NCBI GenBank assembly: GCA_964035795.1
Contig: OZ038320.1
Location: forward strand, 9,136,671-9,200,670
Length of the DNA stretch: 64,000 bases
Direction: 5' to 3'
Origin: Pterobdella sp. o SKG-2022
Lineage: Eukaryota > Annelida > Clitellata > Hirudinida > Piscicolidae
Shown here: in pieces, positions 1-30,000 of the stretch
Numbering within the stretch: position 1 is the first letter of the stretch
Layout: each line of letters starts with the position of its first letter
Made by a program: the position numbers and the translations under genes
The notes under the pieces: model-generated
What the model was told of the DNA's origin: nothing
What the model saw: the letters and a program-made list of their open reading frames with translations, nothing else
The model's database searches: none

Positions 1-3000
1 TAATACTTTTATCTAAGAAATCATCATTGTCATTTTTATAAGCATCAAAATAGATGTTCCTTGTTGGTACAGAGTTAATGCTGATGATCAGTTCAATGGA
101 GAAAATAGAAAATAAAAAGTTCTGTTAAAGTGAAATTTTAAAATATCATGTTCACTCTAATGCGTTTTTGCAAACAACCTTGTATCAAATTTAAATTGTA
201 AGCTAGAGCAATGTTGCAAAACTCAAATCATGTTAATTTTTACAAACATGTTTTGGCTTAAATTTGTTTTTGCACACATACCTGGTAATACTTCATGGTC
301 TGAGATTCAAGTGACGTGCAAAAAACTACTCCATTAAACTGTTCAACTTTAATTAATTTCAAAAACAGCTTGCAGATTCGTTTTACTTGACTGAAGATTA
401 TTCTCTTACAGATGCTTTCAATCTTCTATACTCTCCAAAATTTTTCAACTAACTTTTCAAAACAAATTTAAAAACATTTTGCACTTGAAAACCATTTTTT
501 CAAATCTTAAAACCAAATATTCTTCGTTACACACGCCAAATTCTTACTGAAGAAAATTTTCTTGACCAAAAAACCCACGATCACATCGATATTCCTTGTG
601 CAACCCACGCAGCTAGTGTACATAGCTGTGTCCACGTGCAGTGTGTGCTCGCAATGATTTAAATAAAGAAAGTTTAAGGTATAAAGCACATTTCCTTACT
701 TAGATGCCACAACGGTGTTTTTTGCAATTATTAGTTCTGTCTGAAGTAATTTATATTTAAATTTAAATGTACCGTAAATTGATTAATGGCTAAAATTATT
801 TTGTAAAAATTATAATCAACTTTATAGAAATTTTTCAACGTATTCATCTTTTGATTGTTGTCTTTTTTCCACAAGCCAATTTTTAATTAGCTTTTTATAA
901 AAAAAAGAAGTATTCAATGCCTACAGTATTTTACAAACTAATTTCGTCTTTGAAATATATTTTTTAGTAATTATATATTCTAAGCTGGATTTTTTATCTT
1001 TTCATCTCTACCGTGTCATCATTAAACAGTTATTAATCATGACACGCTGCAGTATATTGACGAGGTATAATGTCATTATTTCCCTAAGCTCTTAATTATA
1101 GCCCTAACTTCATATACTTAATCTTGATATTATTTTTAAAAAATATTTTTTTATATGTTCATATTAGTTTTTAAACAACCTGGTTTAAAATAAAACGAAA
1201 AAACATTTTTTTTTAGTTTTTTAACCAATAAACAAACTACAAAGCATGGAACTAACGCGTGTCAAAAAAGCCAATGGAAGCCAAAACAATCGAACGGAAC
1301 TGTGTGTGGATCTTGCATGACCAAAACCAAAATCTCAAAATGATTAATATGAATTCAATCATTAAAATGTATTAACATTCATTAGCTTCATCGATCGATG
1401 AAAGCCCTTGAAATCCATTATATTACCACCATTCAGTTCCCGATGTTTTTGTGAAAAGCGTTGATCTGCTCCTCTATTTAACAACAAGAGGAATTAATTA
1501 ATTTGATAAATTGCCGCGAAAAAGGAATTTTTCAAAATGCTTATTTTGATATGCTTCATCTAAACACCTTCTTTGGGCTACATGTGATAAACATCTTTAG
1601 CAACTGAAATTTGTTCAAATTTTTCATGGTGTAGGTAAATAACATGAAAGATGGCTGTTTCGAAAATTTGATGAAAGAAATTTTAAATATTTCTTAAAAA
1701 TTAACTACAAAGAAAATTTAAATTATCCTTAGAGAATACCGTTAGAACTAATATTTAAGTACTGTTAAAGCGTTTTTGGCTTAATTTTTAATAAGAATAT
1801 ATAAACTACAGTTTATGTACCTTTATTCATGAACTTCATCATAAACTATAAGAATATAATGCCAGAAATACATGTTTACAAAAATTAAATGTGAGAATCT
1901 ATTCATGTATTTTTAAAAGAGCAAGTATATAAATATATTCACAAGATTAAATGTATTTGAGGATTAAATGCCAAAATAGTTTTTAATATCCAGTGAGTTT
2001 TGCATTTGTATGTAGTCAATTTCAACCAGCGTGTAGTTATGTTTCAATATTTAATGCTTTCGTTTCAGACCTCCTTTTAAATTCTATTATAAACCATTTA
2101 GGCATTCCTAGAAGACGGGATTAAAATTTCATCGCTTGAAATTTTTCCCAAGTCATCGGTCTTATCATTGATACAATAGTCTCACAAGTTTCAAGCACTC
2201 CAGATAATCTCCACCGTCATTTTCTTCATGTACAAACACTGTATGCAAATAATTTGATTATTATGTTTTTACCTGTATTTGACACACACTTATTGATTCT
2301 GTTCTATACATAAAAGTACTGAAACTTATGCTTATATATGTCTAGACAAAAGCACGTATGTATATGAATATTCCATGGGAGTTTTGCATATAAACTTATA
2401 TTTCTATGGGGTATATATGATTGGGTCTATCCTCCCGACTTTTGTAGGTTAAAAGTTTGTGTAAATTCGAATGATAATCGGTAAATAAATAGTTGCAGAA
2501 GTCAAATAAATTGATACTTGATCTTTCTGCAGAGAAACATAAGAAAAATAAACACTCTTCCATGCATATATAAACCACGCTTTCATACCTCTGAACTCAA
2601 AAATGAAGATTTTCAAGTGAAAATAAGAAAATCAATTCAAAGCAACTGGTTCAATAATCTTCTTATCGAAAGTTAATCAGGGAGACCAGGTGAGTATCAA
2701 GTGTTTGCGAACAGTGATTGTATGTTTTTAATGATATTTCTCTATAACCATAAACTAATATTGAAGGATAATTAAATAGGCGTATATTATTCATGAAAAA
2801 ATGTGTCGTGTATTGTTTTTTATTTGTTTTGGAAAGTTATTTCTTGTTTGCAAAGCTTCTATGGTCGGTTTATTTAGATTACTCTCTTTTCTGAAGTAAA
2901 TACTGAATTTTTAAAATACCAGCAAATTTATAATGTAGTTGTACTAAATTTAATATTCAAATAATCGTAATGTTGGCCATTTAAAAGCCATTCAATTTAG

Positions 3001-3794
3001 TAACTTTAATCTCTTTCCAAGCCATTCAATTAACTAGGCACCCTATGGGAACGTTGATATACAATCCGCATAAACTGTTCAAAACACTTTCAAAACTCCA
3101 CTAGTCTTCTTTAAGGCTTTAACAATGCTACAAAAATTTTTAATATTTTTTCATAAAAATAGAGATATTTTTAATTTTTAATACCTTCAAGCAATTCCAA
3201 ATTACATCTCACCACGATCTTCAATGGACATTCCTGACTTAATTTGCTAATTGATGCAGGCTGATAGCACGAAAAAGCCTTACAGCGAGCCATCATCTTT
3301 TTGTCCATTTGTCATTTCTCTCTGATATTTCCACTTTCATCTCTTGCAATTGTTTTTTGTGTTATGCTTTTCTGATTGTTTTTTTATTTAAATTAAAAAA
3401 ATGTTTCAAAATTTATTTCTAATTTTATTTTTTAAAAATTTTTACTCGATATAAATATTTTCATAAACAATTAAAATTTTTTTTTAAAACCTCACCTAAA
3501 AGCACTCGTGAAAAATTACACATCGCAGACTCTCTATCATTAGCTTTGTCGTTTCCTTCAGCATCTCTGAGAAATATTTTTCTTATAAAAATTTCAAATA
3601 AAATTTTACCTAAATTTTCAATGGACTAAAAAATTCAAAACAAAAAACAAACTGTTTTAAAGCTTAATGAAATAAAATTAATATGTTTATACTTTATGCA
3701 CTTCAAGTTCTGTCGGTGCAGGAATAAATGACTCTAAAAGAATTGCCCTACCATAAAGCTACAAAACACAACATCCTTATCTCACATTAACACC
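1..3794. other. Non-coding stretch upstream of the THSD1-like gene
   Basis: AT-rich sequence with only short, low-complexity open frames and no recognisable domain on either strand. It lies 5' of the THSD1-like start codon, so it may contain that gene's promoter and 5' untranslated exons, but I cannot identify a specific element. Confidence 0.5.
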
Positions 3795-19008
<15,214 letters not shown>

Positions 19009-21456
19009 GTCAAATTATAACATTGAATCAATAAAGCTAGTTTTCTCATAATATATTAGTGCAATAAAATAGCTTTAAATATATCATTTTCTAGTTTTTC
19101 AAAGAATATTTCTATTTTTCTCAAAAATTAAATTTTCATATGATCAATGCCTTAACTTGCCTACGTTTTCAAAAAACTTTTATAAAAGTTGTATTAACTT
19201 CATTGAAAATGTAGAAGAAAGTAGCGTATATTTTCTTTTATCCAATCGGCTGGTATGTTACTCGTTTGTTTTAAGAGAATCTTTGTAAAAATCAACTTCT
19301 AAAACCTAGTTTCAAGTGACCTCATCCCATTATAATTATTATACTCTAGACCAAAATATTCGTGGTTTTATGTGTAGATATATGTTAGATTTTGTGTATA
19401 TAACAAAGTTACTTTATTGTAGTACAAATTCTTTTCTTGTGGTTCAAAGGATAAACTTTTGGAATTCTAGTCTTTTATGATGATATATACTTGTTTCATG
19501 TGAGTGCTATTTAATAAAGATCACTTATTCCTTGTTACGATCAAAGCACGCGACGAATGACGCGTTTATTCTTGGTACTGATTAAAAATGTATTGAAAGA
19601 TTTATCTATTAATTTTTATGTGATATGATGAAACTTTCATTGAAATTTAGTTGAAAAAACTAGCTCAAAATGAATTTTCTAACTGATGTATGATTTTTAG
19701 TGTGATTCGCATTAATATTGTAAATAAATCTTACGCATCGTTTAAAGGCGGTTCTTAGAGTTTTCAGGTTTCTAAGAATTAGTAGTAATCTAGTATAAGA
19801 AGATTTGATATAACGCATTAGAACATTGCGTAATAATATTGAAATAAACATGACATTCTAGAATTATTTCGCAATACATTCAAACTTTAAAACGTCAATT
19901 GAGGATTCATAAATTTATTTAAAATAAAAGCTGTAAATTTCAAAAGGTATAGCCTTTTTATAAAACGTTAGCATCGCAATACATTGTAATGCGAATGTCG
20001 AAAAACACGTTTTAAATAAATTTTCTTTTGTAATTTTTACTCGTAATTCTTTAGACATGTAAAATTTCAAGTCCAAAATTTGATAAACTTTCTTAGAGAT
20101 TTTCACTTGGAATAAAGGAATCTTGAGGCTTCAATAGACAGAGCTTAATGTGTTTTCCTCAAGTTGAGTGTCAAGGGAAATTTCATGTTATGCCCAAAAA
20201 CCAGATCTTAGTTTTTGAATAAATATGACTGCGTAAAAACCTCGATGAAATTAAGATGATTGTGAATTTAAATATTTTATTTACGGAGTAGGAACGAATA
20301 TGTAATGAGGTAAAAAAGAAACAACATAACTTCTTTGTTAAAAGCTAAATTATTCATTACAAAGCCAAAAAGTAAATTTCTAAAACAATCTTATACAGCT
20401 TAATTAAAGTGAAATATATAAATTTTATCCGTATCTAGTGATAAACAAAACTTCGTGATCACACAAATAAACTGTACATTTTATAATGAAGTTAGATAAA
20501 AATATATTTTACAACACAGCTTTCGACCCAAATTCTCCAAACACCTTAAATGAATTCTTACTCTAATTCCATTCAAAGCAAAATACATCCTTTTAAATTA
20601 CTCTCGAAATTTTGAACTTTATAGCAGGTTTTAACTAAGACAAGTTTGATTAAAAAATCAAACATGTGTCTTGAAAAAAAACTGGTGATAATCCAAATTT
20701 AGCTTTATTGAGATTTTAAATTAAATGTTCAAAAAATATAATCAGACATACCAAAGATGAGTTACCGAAAGCTAGTTTCACCATCATCTTCATCATCAAG
20801 AGGTACTTACTCTCATAGCTACTTTATAGCTAAGAATTTTTTAAAACGTACGAATAACTTTATTCCAATTTTAGAGGATTGATAAAACTTGTTACTAATG
20901 ATAATTAAACATTTTATATAACGAAATCCAATCATCAACTATAACAAATAAATAATGATGATGGATAAAAAGTTAATTGAAATCGTGAAAAGTTAATTTA
21001 ATAATATAAAGACATCCAAAAAGTTTTATGAAAAGTTTTATTCAATTCATAGACTCAGACTAAACTATTTTAAGATTAGGAAGATGGTGATGATGATGAT
21101 GATAATAGTTCGTAAAAATATTATTTAATTTGCGATACAAATGTTGTTGAAGAAGTTGTCTTGCTTACCTAACCAGCACCGCCTTCAAAAATCAAACTTG
21201 CATTTAATCATACATTAAAAAGATGAATCAACATTTTAATTAAAATATTATCTAGAAATTTTTAAATATAAATTATATTCTCGATAAAAATTTACCAAAA
21301 AATCCTAAATTTTTTCAATAATTATATTGAATAAACCCAATAAACCTTAAAACTATGGTGAAAATAGATGATTTACACATTCACTACCATGTCACACGTG
21401 TGCGCGACGTAGCAATTAAATCCCCGTTAACAATTGTGTAAGCAATAATACAATCA
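19009..21456. other. Intergenic region between the THSD1-like and CK1 alpha genes
   Basis: The two genes are convergent, so this contains both 3' ends. An AATAAA follows the THSD1-like stop within about 30 bp. Apart from the foldback arm near 19.9 kb I see no coding potential. Confidence 0.6.
19873..19966 (+). repeat. Single-arm copy of the alpha-type foldback repeat
   Basis: The order of blocks (AAACTTTAAAA, TCAATTGAGGATTCATA, AAATAAAAGCT, TATAGCC, ATAAAACGTTAGCAT) matches the left arm and loop of the full hairpin at 32218-32392. The right arm is absent or too diverged to see. Confidence 0.7.
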
Positions 21457-24400
21457 CTACAAACCAGCCGCCGCAGCGATTCCGGGTTGACTACCAGAAG
21501 TGTTTTTGCTGCCTCCCAGAATATTTCTTTGCCTCAAAATCGTCCAATCATACACATAATCGTACTGGTGGCTGCGTGGATGATGTAACAATCGATATCA
21601 CGCCATTGTGCGAAGGTTGATATACGCAAATAAAGAGTATAAATTATAAAAATCAATTATATGGTTTTAATGAATAACTTGAAATATAAACCAGTTGAAT
21701 AACTGAAACTTAAGTTCAAAATATTTGAAGTTCCAAAGATTTTGATCTTTTTCACAATATTATTTGAAAATATACCTTGAAAAGAAACATTATCATTTTA
21801 AATTTGCAAAAAAATAACATAAGAAAAAAAATGAAATAAAATCAGACGCAATAAGCAATAACCATACAAATCAATATAATTCATACATAAAACAGGCATT
21901 ATAACTTCTTATATCTCACCTGAGAGTACGGAAAAGGATGCGGAAAAGTTGTCTGAGATACATGTAATCCGGAGCCTCTTCAAAACGCAGACCCCTGCAG
22001 TAATTCAGATACATCGCAAACTCCGCTGGGCAGGTCTGTAAACGATATGTAATAAATATCACATAAAATATCATTCAGAAAGAATTCATAAAGTGGAAAT
22101 TAAAACCACTTCAGAATTAGCCATTATTATAATAAAACCTCTTGAAGAATCGCTTATAGGTGAAAACGTATTTTTTTATACTTACATTATCAAGTACACT
22201 CAAACAATTATATTTTTGATGAAAATCAAAATTGAAAATGTAGTGTTTCTTACCTTGCAAAGCACCTCAACAGGAACTGACATTTTCTTCTCACTGATTT
22301 TCTCATACTTCTGCTTCTTAGTTCCAGCCTGAAAAGCACAACAATGACTCATAATCTATATAACTATCATTATGCATATTCTATTAGACTGCTATGCCTA
22401 TAATAATAATTCAATTAAGACAACTATTACCACTGCTACTAATATTTACTATTATTATAACAACAGACTCAAATCAAGTAATAACTGACTACATACTTGG
22501 AATTGAATAAGACTTGAATAACAATATATTACTTTGAAACAATATTAAAAAAGCATTATTTTTTGAAAAAAGTACAAACTTTTAGTCCTTGCCAAGGAAG
22601 TGAGCCATTGTTAAAATAAATGAGGACATTACCTGAAAGATTAATTCAATGTTAACATATAGGAATTAAAATATGTATTCATGAAACGCGTCTGTAACTT
22701 GATAGTTGATTTTACTATATACTTGAGCTTGAAGCGTGGTATTGTACGTTGAACGCAATAATGATGAAGGTACAATAGCCTTATAGAACCATTTTATTAA
22801 ATAGCCCACAAAAAAAAACATTAAACTAAAAACGTAATAAAATATTTTTATGACTTTTTTCATTGTTTAAAAGTAACATTATCAAGTATACAAATAAGAG
22901 TGCCAACCTAAAGACTCCATGTCATCTCTACGACTCTGCTCAATACCCAAGTGAGCATTGATGCTGGCATATCTGGCCGTACCTGAAATTATCATTTAAA
23001 CTGTTCATGCACAAGTTTCCTTTGAAATTGTTTTAATGATCTAATTCTCCTGATTCATACAACATATTATGTAAGGCTAGTTTTACCTGTGAGATTTTTA
23101 TCTTCCCTGTAGAGAATGTGTTGTCTGGTGTGATGATCTCTATACTTCTTAGCCAGACCATAGTCTATCAAGAAGACCTAAAAATGGCAGCGAAATAAAC
23201 ACACTATTTTGGTAGAGTACATTTATTTACTCCTAAAACAAGAACATGGTTGAAAACAATAATCCTAAACAAAACAAATTGAAAGAAAAACATTAAAGCA
23301 AGTTAAAAAATCAGTTTTTGAATTAAGAAAATGAAAAAAAAAAATGTATATATATATATATATTTATATATAAAACCAATAGAAGACATAAAAAAACCTT
23401 GTTGCAATGTCTTCCAATGCCCATGAGGAAATTATCAGGCTTGATATCACGATGAATGAAGTTTTTGTTGTGCACAAACTCTATTCTGCCTATCATCTGT
23501 TAATTCATCAAAACAATCATCATGGCATTCAGTGTCTAAATAGCAAACAGTGTATAGTCTTCTTACATCAATTAATTATTGAAATGTTTTATCATAGTGA
23601 ATTTTTTCAAGAGCACAATAAAGGGTGATTGGGAGTTGAAATTATTAATGATTTATATGTTCACATTAAGATAAGAGTAAGCGGGTAATAACGAATGGTT
23701 ATATACATTATATTGTGGAGTACAACCAGGGTTGCAAAATATAACAATTCCCAAGTCCCTTTAATAAAAATGAAAAAACCCTTTATAGCAAAAATAATAA
23801 ATCATTTATACTGCTTCAAATAATTGGTATAAACCAAAAAAAAAAACACCTTTTTTCATCTTTAATTAATTATACCAACAACTTCCATATAGAATGAACT
23901 TTAAGTAGACCATAATTATGTTTTCATATTTCAATCAAAAATACTATATAGTGATATTGAAACAATAAATATGACTAAGGTGTTGAAGATTAATTAAGCT
24001 GCTTGAAAAGTAAGTAAACAACATCATTAAATATAACAATAGCACATGAATAAACTTGCTTTATAATTTTTAAGCTGTTTTCTCTACAAAAACATTACAC
24101 ACAAAATAATTCAGGGTTTTTTCCAAGATTATGAAATAATGCACTGAATGGTTTATAGAAATACAAAATTATTTAATAACGGATTTATAATCTATTACAA
24201 ACTTTGCTGTAACAACTTAAACAATGCAGGTCAGGTATAATAGAAGCTTATCAAAGTGCTGAAATTTGCATTGTATACATTTCAGATTAACAATCTGAAA
24301 TTTAAATCTCTAGTATTGTACATGTATTTTTATTCATAAACTCAAAGTTAGAACGTTTTATGAATTTTTTCAAACTTTCATCTTTCAAAGTTTTCATTCT

Positions 24401-26573
24401 TTTTCAACTTGAAAGATGAAATGGTTAAAAATGATATAAACAAAATGTTGAGTAACTGTGAAGCTTAAATGGCATATGCACTATAATCTTGCTTCTAAAG
24501 CTTAATGTTGTATATTAAAGCTAGTCAGTTATTATTTATGGGGTTTTATTATCAGGTTAGGCTGAAAAAATCATATATTAAAACCAATAAAAATGTTTTT
24601 TGTTTATTAAAAATTTATTATCTATAGTTTACAGCTTCAATACATACTTAATAATCAAATAGTGAAATGTCTTTAAAATAGTTATTAAATTGATAAATAG
24701 CCTTCAATAATAAACAATGTGAATAACAAGATTAAAGTGCTTGAGAGAAGATTTATGATATTATGTATTTCCTCGAATTAACTCCATATGCATTTAAAAT
24801 TTACTTTTCCATCAAAAGCTAATTCATTCAAACACAAAGTACATTATAAAATGTATTAAATGTTATTCAGCTGTCAAATATGGCAATAACACAAAAGCCA
24901 TGCCAGTTTTATTACAATGATCAAGGTCTCAGGATAAATAACCTGATCAGCCAGCATGAGAATGGTCTTCATGCTAAATGAGCGACCACAAAAGTTGAAG
25001 AGATCCTCCAATGAAGGTCCCAACAAATCCATCACCAATATGTTGTAATCTTTTTCTTGACCATACCATCTGATGTGTTTGTGGCATTTAATGATGATCA
25101 AGCTTATGAGAAATATGATGCCAATTTAGCAATTTTCTATTGGAAAAATGTTTTTTGTTTTGAATTAAGGCAAGAATATGAAATAAATGTTTTGAATAGG
25201 AAAAAAACATCCAATTAGAAAAGATCAACAATTTGAATCAAATAATGAAAAAAAAATGTTTTAGAAGTAAAGTCATGTCCTTAGATTCAAGGTAAGGAAA
25301 ACAAAGATTTGAGGTTATATTAAAAAATCCTTCACAAACAATTTAATAAAAATATGATAAACATTATAAAATAATAGGGGTGTTTCATAAAATTTCAACT
25401 TAGTGATCAGAACATATGTACATTTTTAAAAAAATTTTCTTTAAAAGTTAAAGTTTAAGATATTAATATACAAAACTATTTTCTAGATTTAAATTTCTCA
25501 TTAAAACTATAAATTTTTAGTAATCAGCAAATGTTTTTTCACTAATTTTTAATTATTATATATTTTTTCTGACATTTAATTAAAATACATGGTTAGAAAT
25601 AGATGAAGATAACAACATTCAAATGAATCATTTGAATCTAGAAATGGCAGTAAGCCGCAAAAGTCAGTATGCTTCTTTAGAAAAGTGGAACTTTTTAGAA
25701 AATATTTATTTATTTTTATTGAAAACTTTAAAAAATTTTATTCAAAAATTATTTTTTGAAATTAGGTGCCTGTGCTTTATGACATTATGAGAAAATCATT
25801 AAAAATCAGTATTGAACTTAAACCAACAAAATTATCATTAATAATCAATTTTTAAAAAATTACTAAATAAAAGTTAGATATAAAATGGTTATGATGAAAA
25901 GTTCACGAAAGGGTATATCAAGATACAGATAGCATTATGTATTATTATTTTTCAAGTTTAATTATTTACTTATTTATTTTAAAAAATATTTTCTGAATTA
26001 AAAATCCTTTTTAACGGGTATTTTAAGTTAAATTTCATCAAATTTTGAGTTTCAATTCATGTTCTTTTAATGAATAAACACAACTTAAAAAATATTTTGT
26101 TTTTAATTTATATGTGAAAAAATTATATGAATTTATCAAACCTTATATGAGGAATACCAATGCCACCTTGAAGAATCTTATAAAGTTTGCTTTCATAAAG
26201 TAATTGAGGATGGCGAGCTTTTTTAGATTCTAACTTTATGGCAAGCTCCTGAAATTATTTTGAAAAGCAATTTGATAAAAAGCTTTGTCTAGTTTGGTAA
26301 CAGAAAATATTTCTCAAACTTTTAAAACTAATAAATTCTGTTTAAAAATGAAAATAATGTTTAAATTGATAAAATATTTTTAAAATTTGATGAAAAAATT
26401 TGCTTTAGAAGAATGTTCGTTGTTGGTAAACTCACTTCGCCATTAGCTATGTTTAATCCAAGATATATGTCCCCAAAAGAACCACTTCCAATTTTTCGCA
26501 CCAAACGATACTTTCCATTAACCAAAAATTCAGACTTCGACGAGGATGTAGCTGAGGTGGCAGTATTCGACAT
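21457..26573 (-). CDS. CSNK1A1: Casein kinase 1 alpha
   Basis: Ten exons give an intact frame of 331 residues: 26436-26573, 26142-26248, 24943-25069, 23398-23496, 23087-23177, 22908-22982, 22580-22632, 22254-22328, 21920-22035 and 21457-21571. Visible CK1 signatures are the glycine loop [11 protein letters not shown], the ATP-binding lysine in LAIKLE, the catalytic loop HRDIKPDNF, the [10 protein letters not shown] segment and the [10 protein letters not shown] end of the kinase domain. CK1 alpha is a monomeric Ser/Thr kinase that primes beta-catenin and Ci/Gli proteins for degradation in Wnt and Hedgehog signalling. The metal-binding DFG motif reads DYG in exon 5 (codon TAT). The tail after the kinase domain is short and Gly/Ala-rich and unlike the vertebrate tail. 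All phases agree, so the gene looks functional. Confidence 0.95.
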
Positions 26574-27073
26574 ATTTCTAACAAATTGGAAAGATAGATT
26601 TTTGAAAATACAAAGTCAAACGTTTGAATTTTTATTCTATAATTTATATTTTATAACGTTTCTTCAAATCAATTCCTTTGTTTCATTCGATTCATTTAAT
26701 CATCTTTGGCCATTTTAATAATTTCCTAGAGATGGGTCGTTATTTTCAAATTTAAGTAACGCTTACTCAAACACGCACCTTAGCTGTTAATTCTTGAAAA
26801 TCTTGGTTTTAAATAACTAGTTCTACTAGTTAAATTTAACATTGAACATATTTATTTAAAATAAAACGATGACGTTTTGAACGTATGATGGTAAAAATAA
26901 TATATAGAAATGTTTTCTCTAACTTAAAAATCACATCAAAACATGAAACTGATTGTCAAAGTTTATTTCTAGAATTATTTATAACCATTTTTGAGTAAAC
27001 AGATCAATATGAATTTTACTTGATTAAATCTTTAATTGAACTTATAGTTTAACTTTAAACATTGTCCATTTTC
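26574..27073. other. Intergenic gap between the FAM234-like and CK1 alpha genes
   Basis: About 500 bp between the CK1 alpha start codon and the stop of the FAM234-like gene, both on the minus strand. It must contain the CK1 alpha promoter and 5' untranslated region. No motif is clear enough to call. Confidence 0.5.
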
Positions 27074-30000
27074 TTAATTCCAATACGAGTTAGCGTTTTG
27101 GCCCATGTACCCACTCCACCATTGCTTTTCGTAGGATAAAATTTGTTCACAATTTTTTTTTTCTCCACACTCACAAATTACTTTCATTCTAGGAAAGAAA
27201 AATAGTTCATTTCTAATAATTAATATAACTGCTAAAAATTTAACCTGTTCATAATAAGTTTCTTCTTTTTTTGGAGATCTTTCGGAAAAAAAATAATCAA
27301 TTTTACGAAAATTTTAATGGTAATTTCAAATACTTTTTTCTTTTGGGAAGTTTTTGAACTTTGCGAATACTACGTCAATAGAGTTCAATTTATCATACTC
27401 GCCACAAGAAATCGAAGGGGCTAAAGATCCTAATGAAAAAGGTTACCTCAATCAAATTCAAAGAAAGGTGAATGCAAATCCGATAATTTGCCCAAAGAAA
27501 TAACAAAAGGTTACCTGAAGATATAACATAGTCAATTCCGTCGTTTTTTGTTTCATGCGCTATATTTTGTAAGTTGGAAATGCTAAAATATCTCTGATTG
27601 AAATTGGACGGCATTAACCGTTTTCATGAAACAATATAAAACCTCTTGAGTCAAAAATAGATTCAGGATTTCGTCGTTGGGACCAAGCATATAACCTAGT
27701 GTAACCAGAAGAACTGAATCTCAACTTGCATACATCAGCCTGACCTTTTTGTTGAAGAGACATGCAAAAAATTAATAAATATTAAATATATGGTTTAATT
27801 GTTCATCGCCAAACTTGATGAAAATGAAAAAGTCTTTCTAAAATCACTGGCGTTTTCACACTCATGGGTCCAGAATAAAAAAACATCGTTTCCTTTGCCA
27901 CTCATCTTGAAAAAAATTTATTTAATTTTAGTAAAAATTTTTCATTAAAAAAATACTAAAAACAAATTATTGACATCTTCAAATCCAAATGTTTTCAACT
28001 CACTTTCTTCTCAATCACAGATGAATGATTTTGTGTTATATTTCCACACTTTTACTTTCCATGTAAGATTATTTCAAAAAAACATCAAAAAAATACATGA
28101 TTCGTCTCAGACGAGTTCTATTTTTTAAAAAGAAAGTTTTAATTCAAATGCATTCTATACAAATCTCTCAACAGTATGTTAACTCTATTTCCACGACAAT
28201 AGAAAACTTCTAAAAATTACTGGTAAATATCTTGATATTCTGGACCCTATCTATAAACGCATGCTAATGATGGTCTATAACCACCCGTATTGTAAGAGGA
28301 GAGGCAAATACATTCAAATGGCTATAATGGGCTTGGGTGATGGGAAGCCCAGTTGATCCATCAATCACCATAGCCTGACAGTGTTAGAATAGATTTGAAT
28401 TTTAATTGCAGTCCACCTAGAAATTGCTGAAGTATTAATTTGTTAAGTATTAATTAAGTTAAAAAAAAAAAATTGATTTTTGGTATGAATTTATTTTGGA
28501 ATATTTAAACAGTATCTAAAAGAAAAAATATTTTATAGAATGAATATTTAAACCATGGAATAATAATAATGAGGATAGGCAGGTCCTACTGCCATTTGAA
28601 CAAGAAAGTCTGTTACATTGTCATCATTGAACATTCCTGGAGCAGGAGTTCTGCAAGATTTGTATCAAAAAAAGTTTGATAATTAATAGATGATTTTTAA
28701 AGAAAATTAAATCATGTTAACAGTTTAGAAGTGGGTCGTTCCACCAAATGTATCCAAAGCTTAAAAAAACAAGTGATGGAAAGTATATGATTGTTTGGAG
28801 TTTCAAGCATGGTTGATATGGAGATGAACTAAGTGAATGAAAAAAAGAAGTGAAAAGGTATTTAAAATTTTATATTGCTTTTTAGAAACAAAATTCAAAT
28901 CTTTATTTCTAACATATATAACAAGATATTTGATGAAATCTAGAAACTGAAAAGTAAAAAATGCATACAATAATTCTATTCTAGTCTATTGCCTTAATCA
29001 TTTGGCCGAGACTGCAAAATTTCCAAAATATATTCAATTAAGTTCTAAAAAAGAAAATTCAAAATAGTTTTCCATTCAAATAATATTTGCTGTACGGGTT
29101 TTAACAATTTAATGAGATTTTATTGACGTAATTACAAGCCTTGATATAAATGATTGGAGAACGTACACGTATGTCTGAGATTGTGGAAAGGTATATGACC
29201 ATAATTGTTCAAATTTTTGACCACCTAAAGCCACGATGGAAGAATTAAAGTCAGTGAATATGACATCATCGATTTCGTCTCTGTTGATATCACTTAAACA
29301 AGGTGGGGTCATTATGCCATTTGAGGAGGGTGTGTATACTTTTGAGGCCTGATAAAGGTTCAAAAAATTAAAGATTAACAGTTTTTTTTTCAGATATGGA
29401 AATTAAAAATAAGCTTAAGGAACAAATAAAAAAATCAATAAAAAAGTAGGTCTAGTCAATATTATTGGAACTTTAAACAATAATGTAATGTAATAGGCAT
29501 TTATAAAGCGCTTGCTACAATTTAATGTAGCAAAACACGCTGTAGAACAGGTGGTAATTGTCGGCCCACACGGGCTCAAAACCGGTAACTTTAGATAATT
29601 AGTTTAATGCTTTACCTCTAAGCTATACGAGCCGACATTTGGATCCTGTAAACGCTTTGGCGTATTTTGAAGGTATCTGTTGGCGTCGCACCTTGTCAGC
29701 TGCCTAAGAATCTCAGCCTAGCATCGCACTCGAAGCCATTCGTACGTTCATAGCCTAACAAAAAGCCATGTGTTGCGCAAAAGACGTTGAGCTGAGAAAA
29801 AAAACAGATTTTTTTCACTCTCTTTTTTTGCGTTCCAGCTTATGATAAACGCAATACACGTAAAACTCAAACAGAAACGGTCAGGTTAAAACAAGTGGAA
29901 GCTATAATTATAACTTAAGTAAAGTACTCGACTAACAGTAAAAGATCTTCTTCCACCAAAGGCTGTAAGAGGCATCTTCCATAGAGAACCTTGTTGAGTT

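Noticed and set aside
507..2578. Short minus-strand open frames near the left edge
   Set aside because: Low-complexity, no domain, no supporting splice structure.
26413..26718. Plus-strand open frame of about 100 codons
   Set aside because: It is antisense to exon 1 of casein kinase 1 alpha, which has clear homology.
27061..27192. Separate small gene at the end of the FAM234-like locus
   Set aside because: The segment joins in phase as a terminal exon from 27399, so a separate gene is unnecessary, though this join is not certain.
29560..29636. Possible functional tRNA gene
   Set aside because: The A and B boxes are present but the acceptor stem does not pair and the same head is attached to a SINE body in a second copy.
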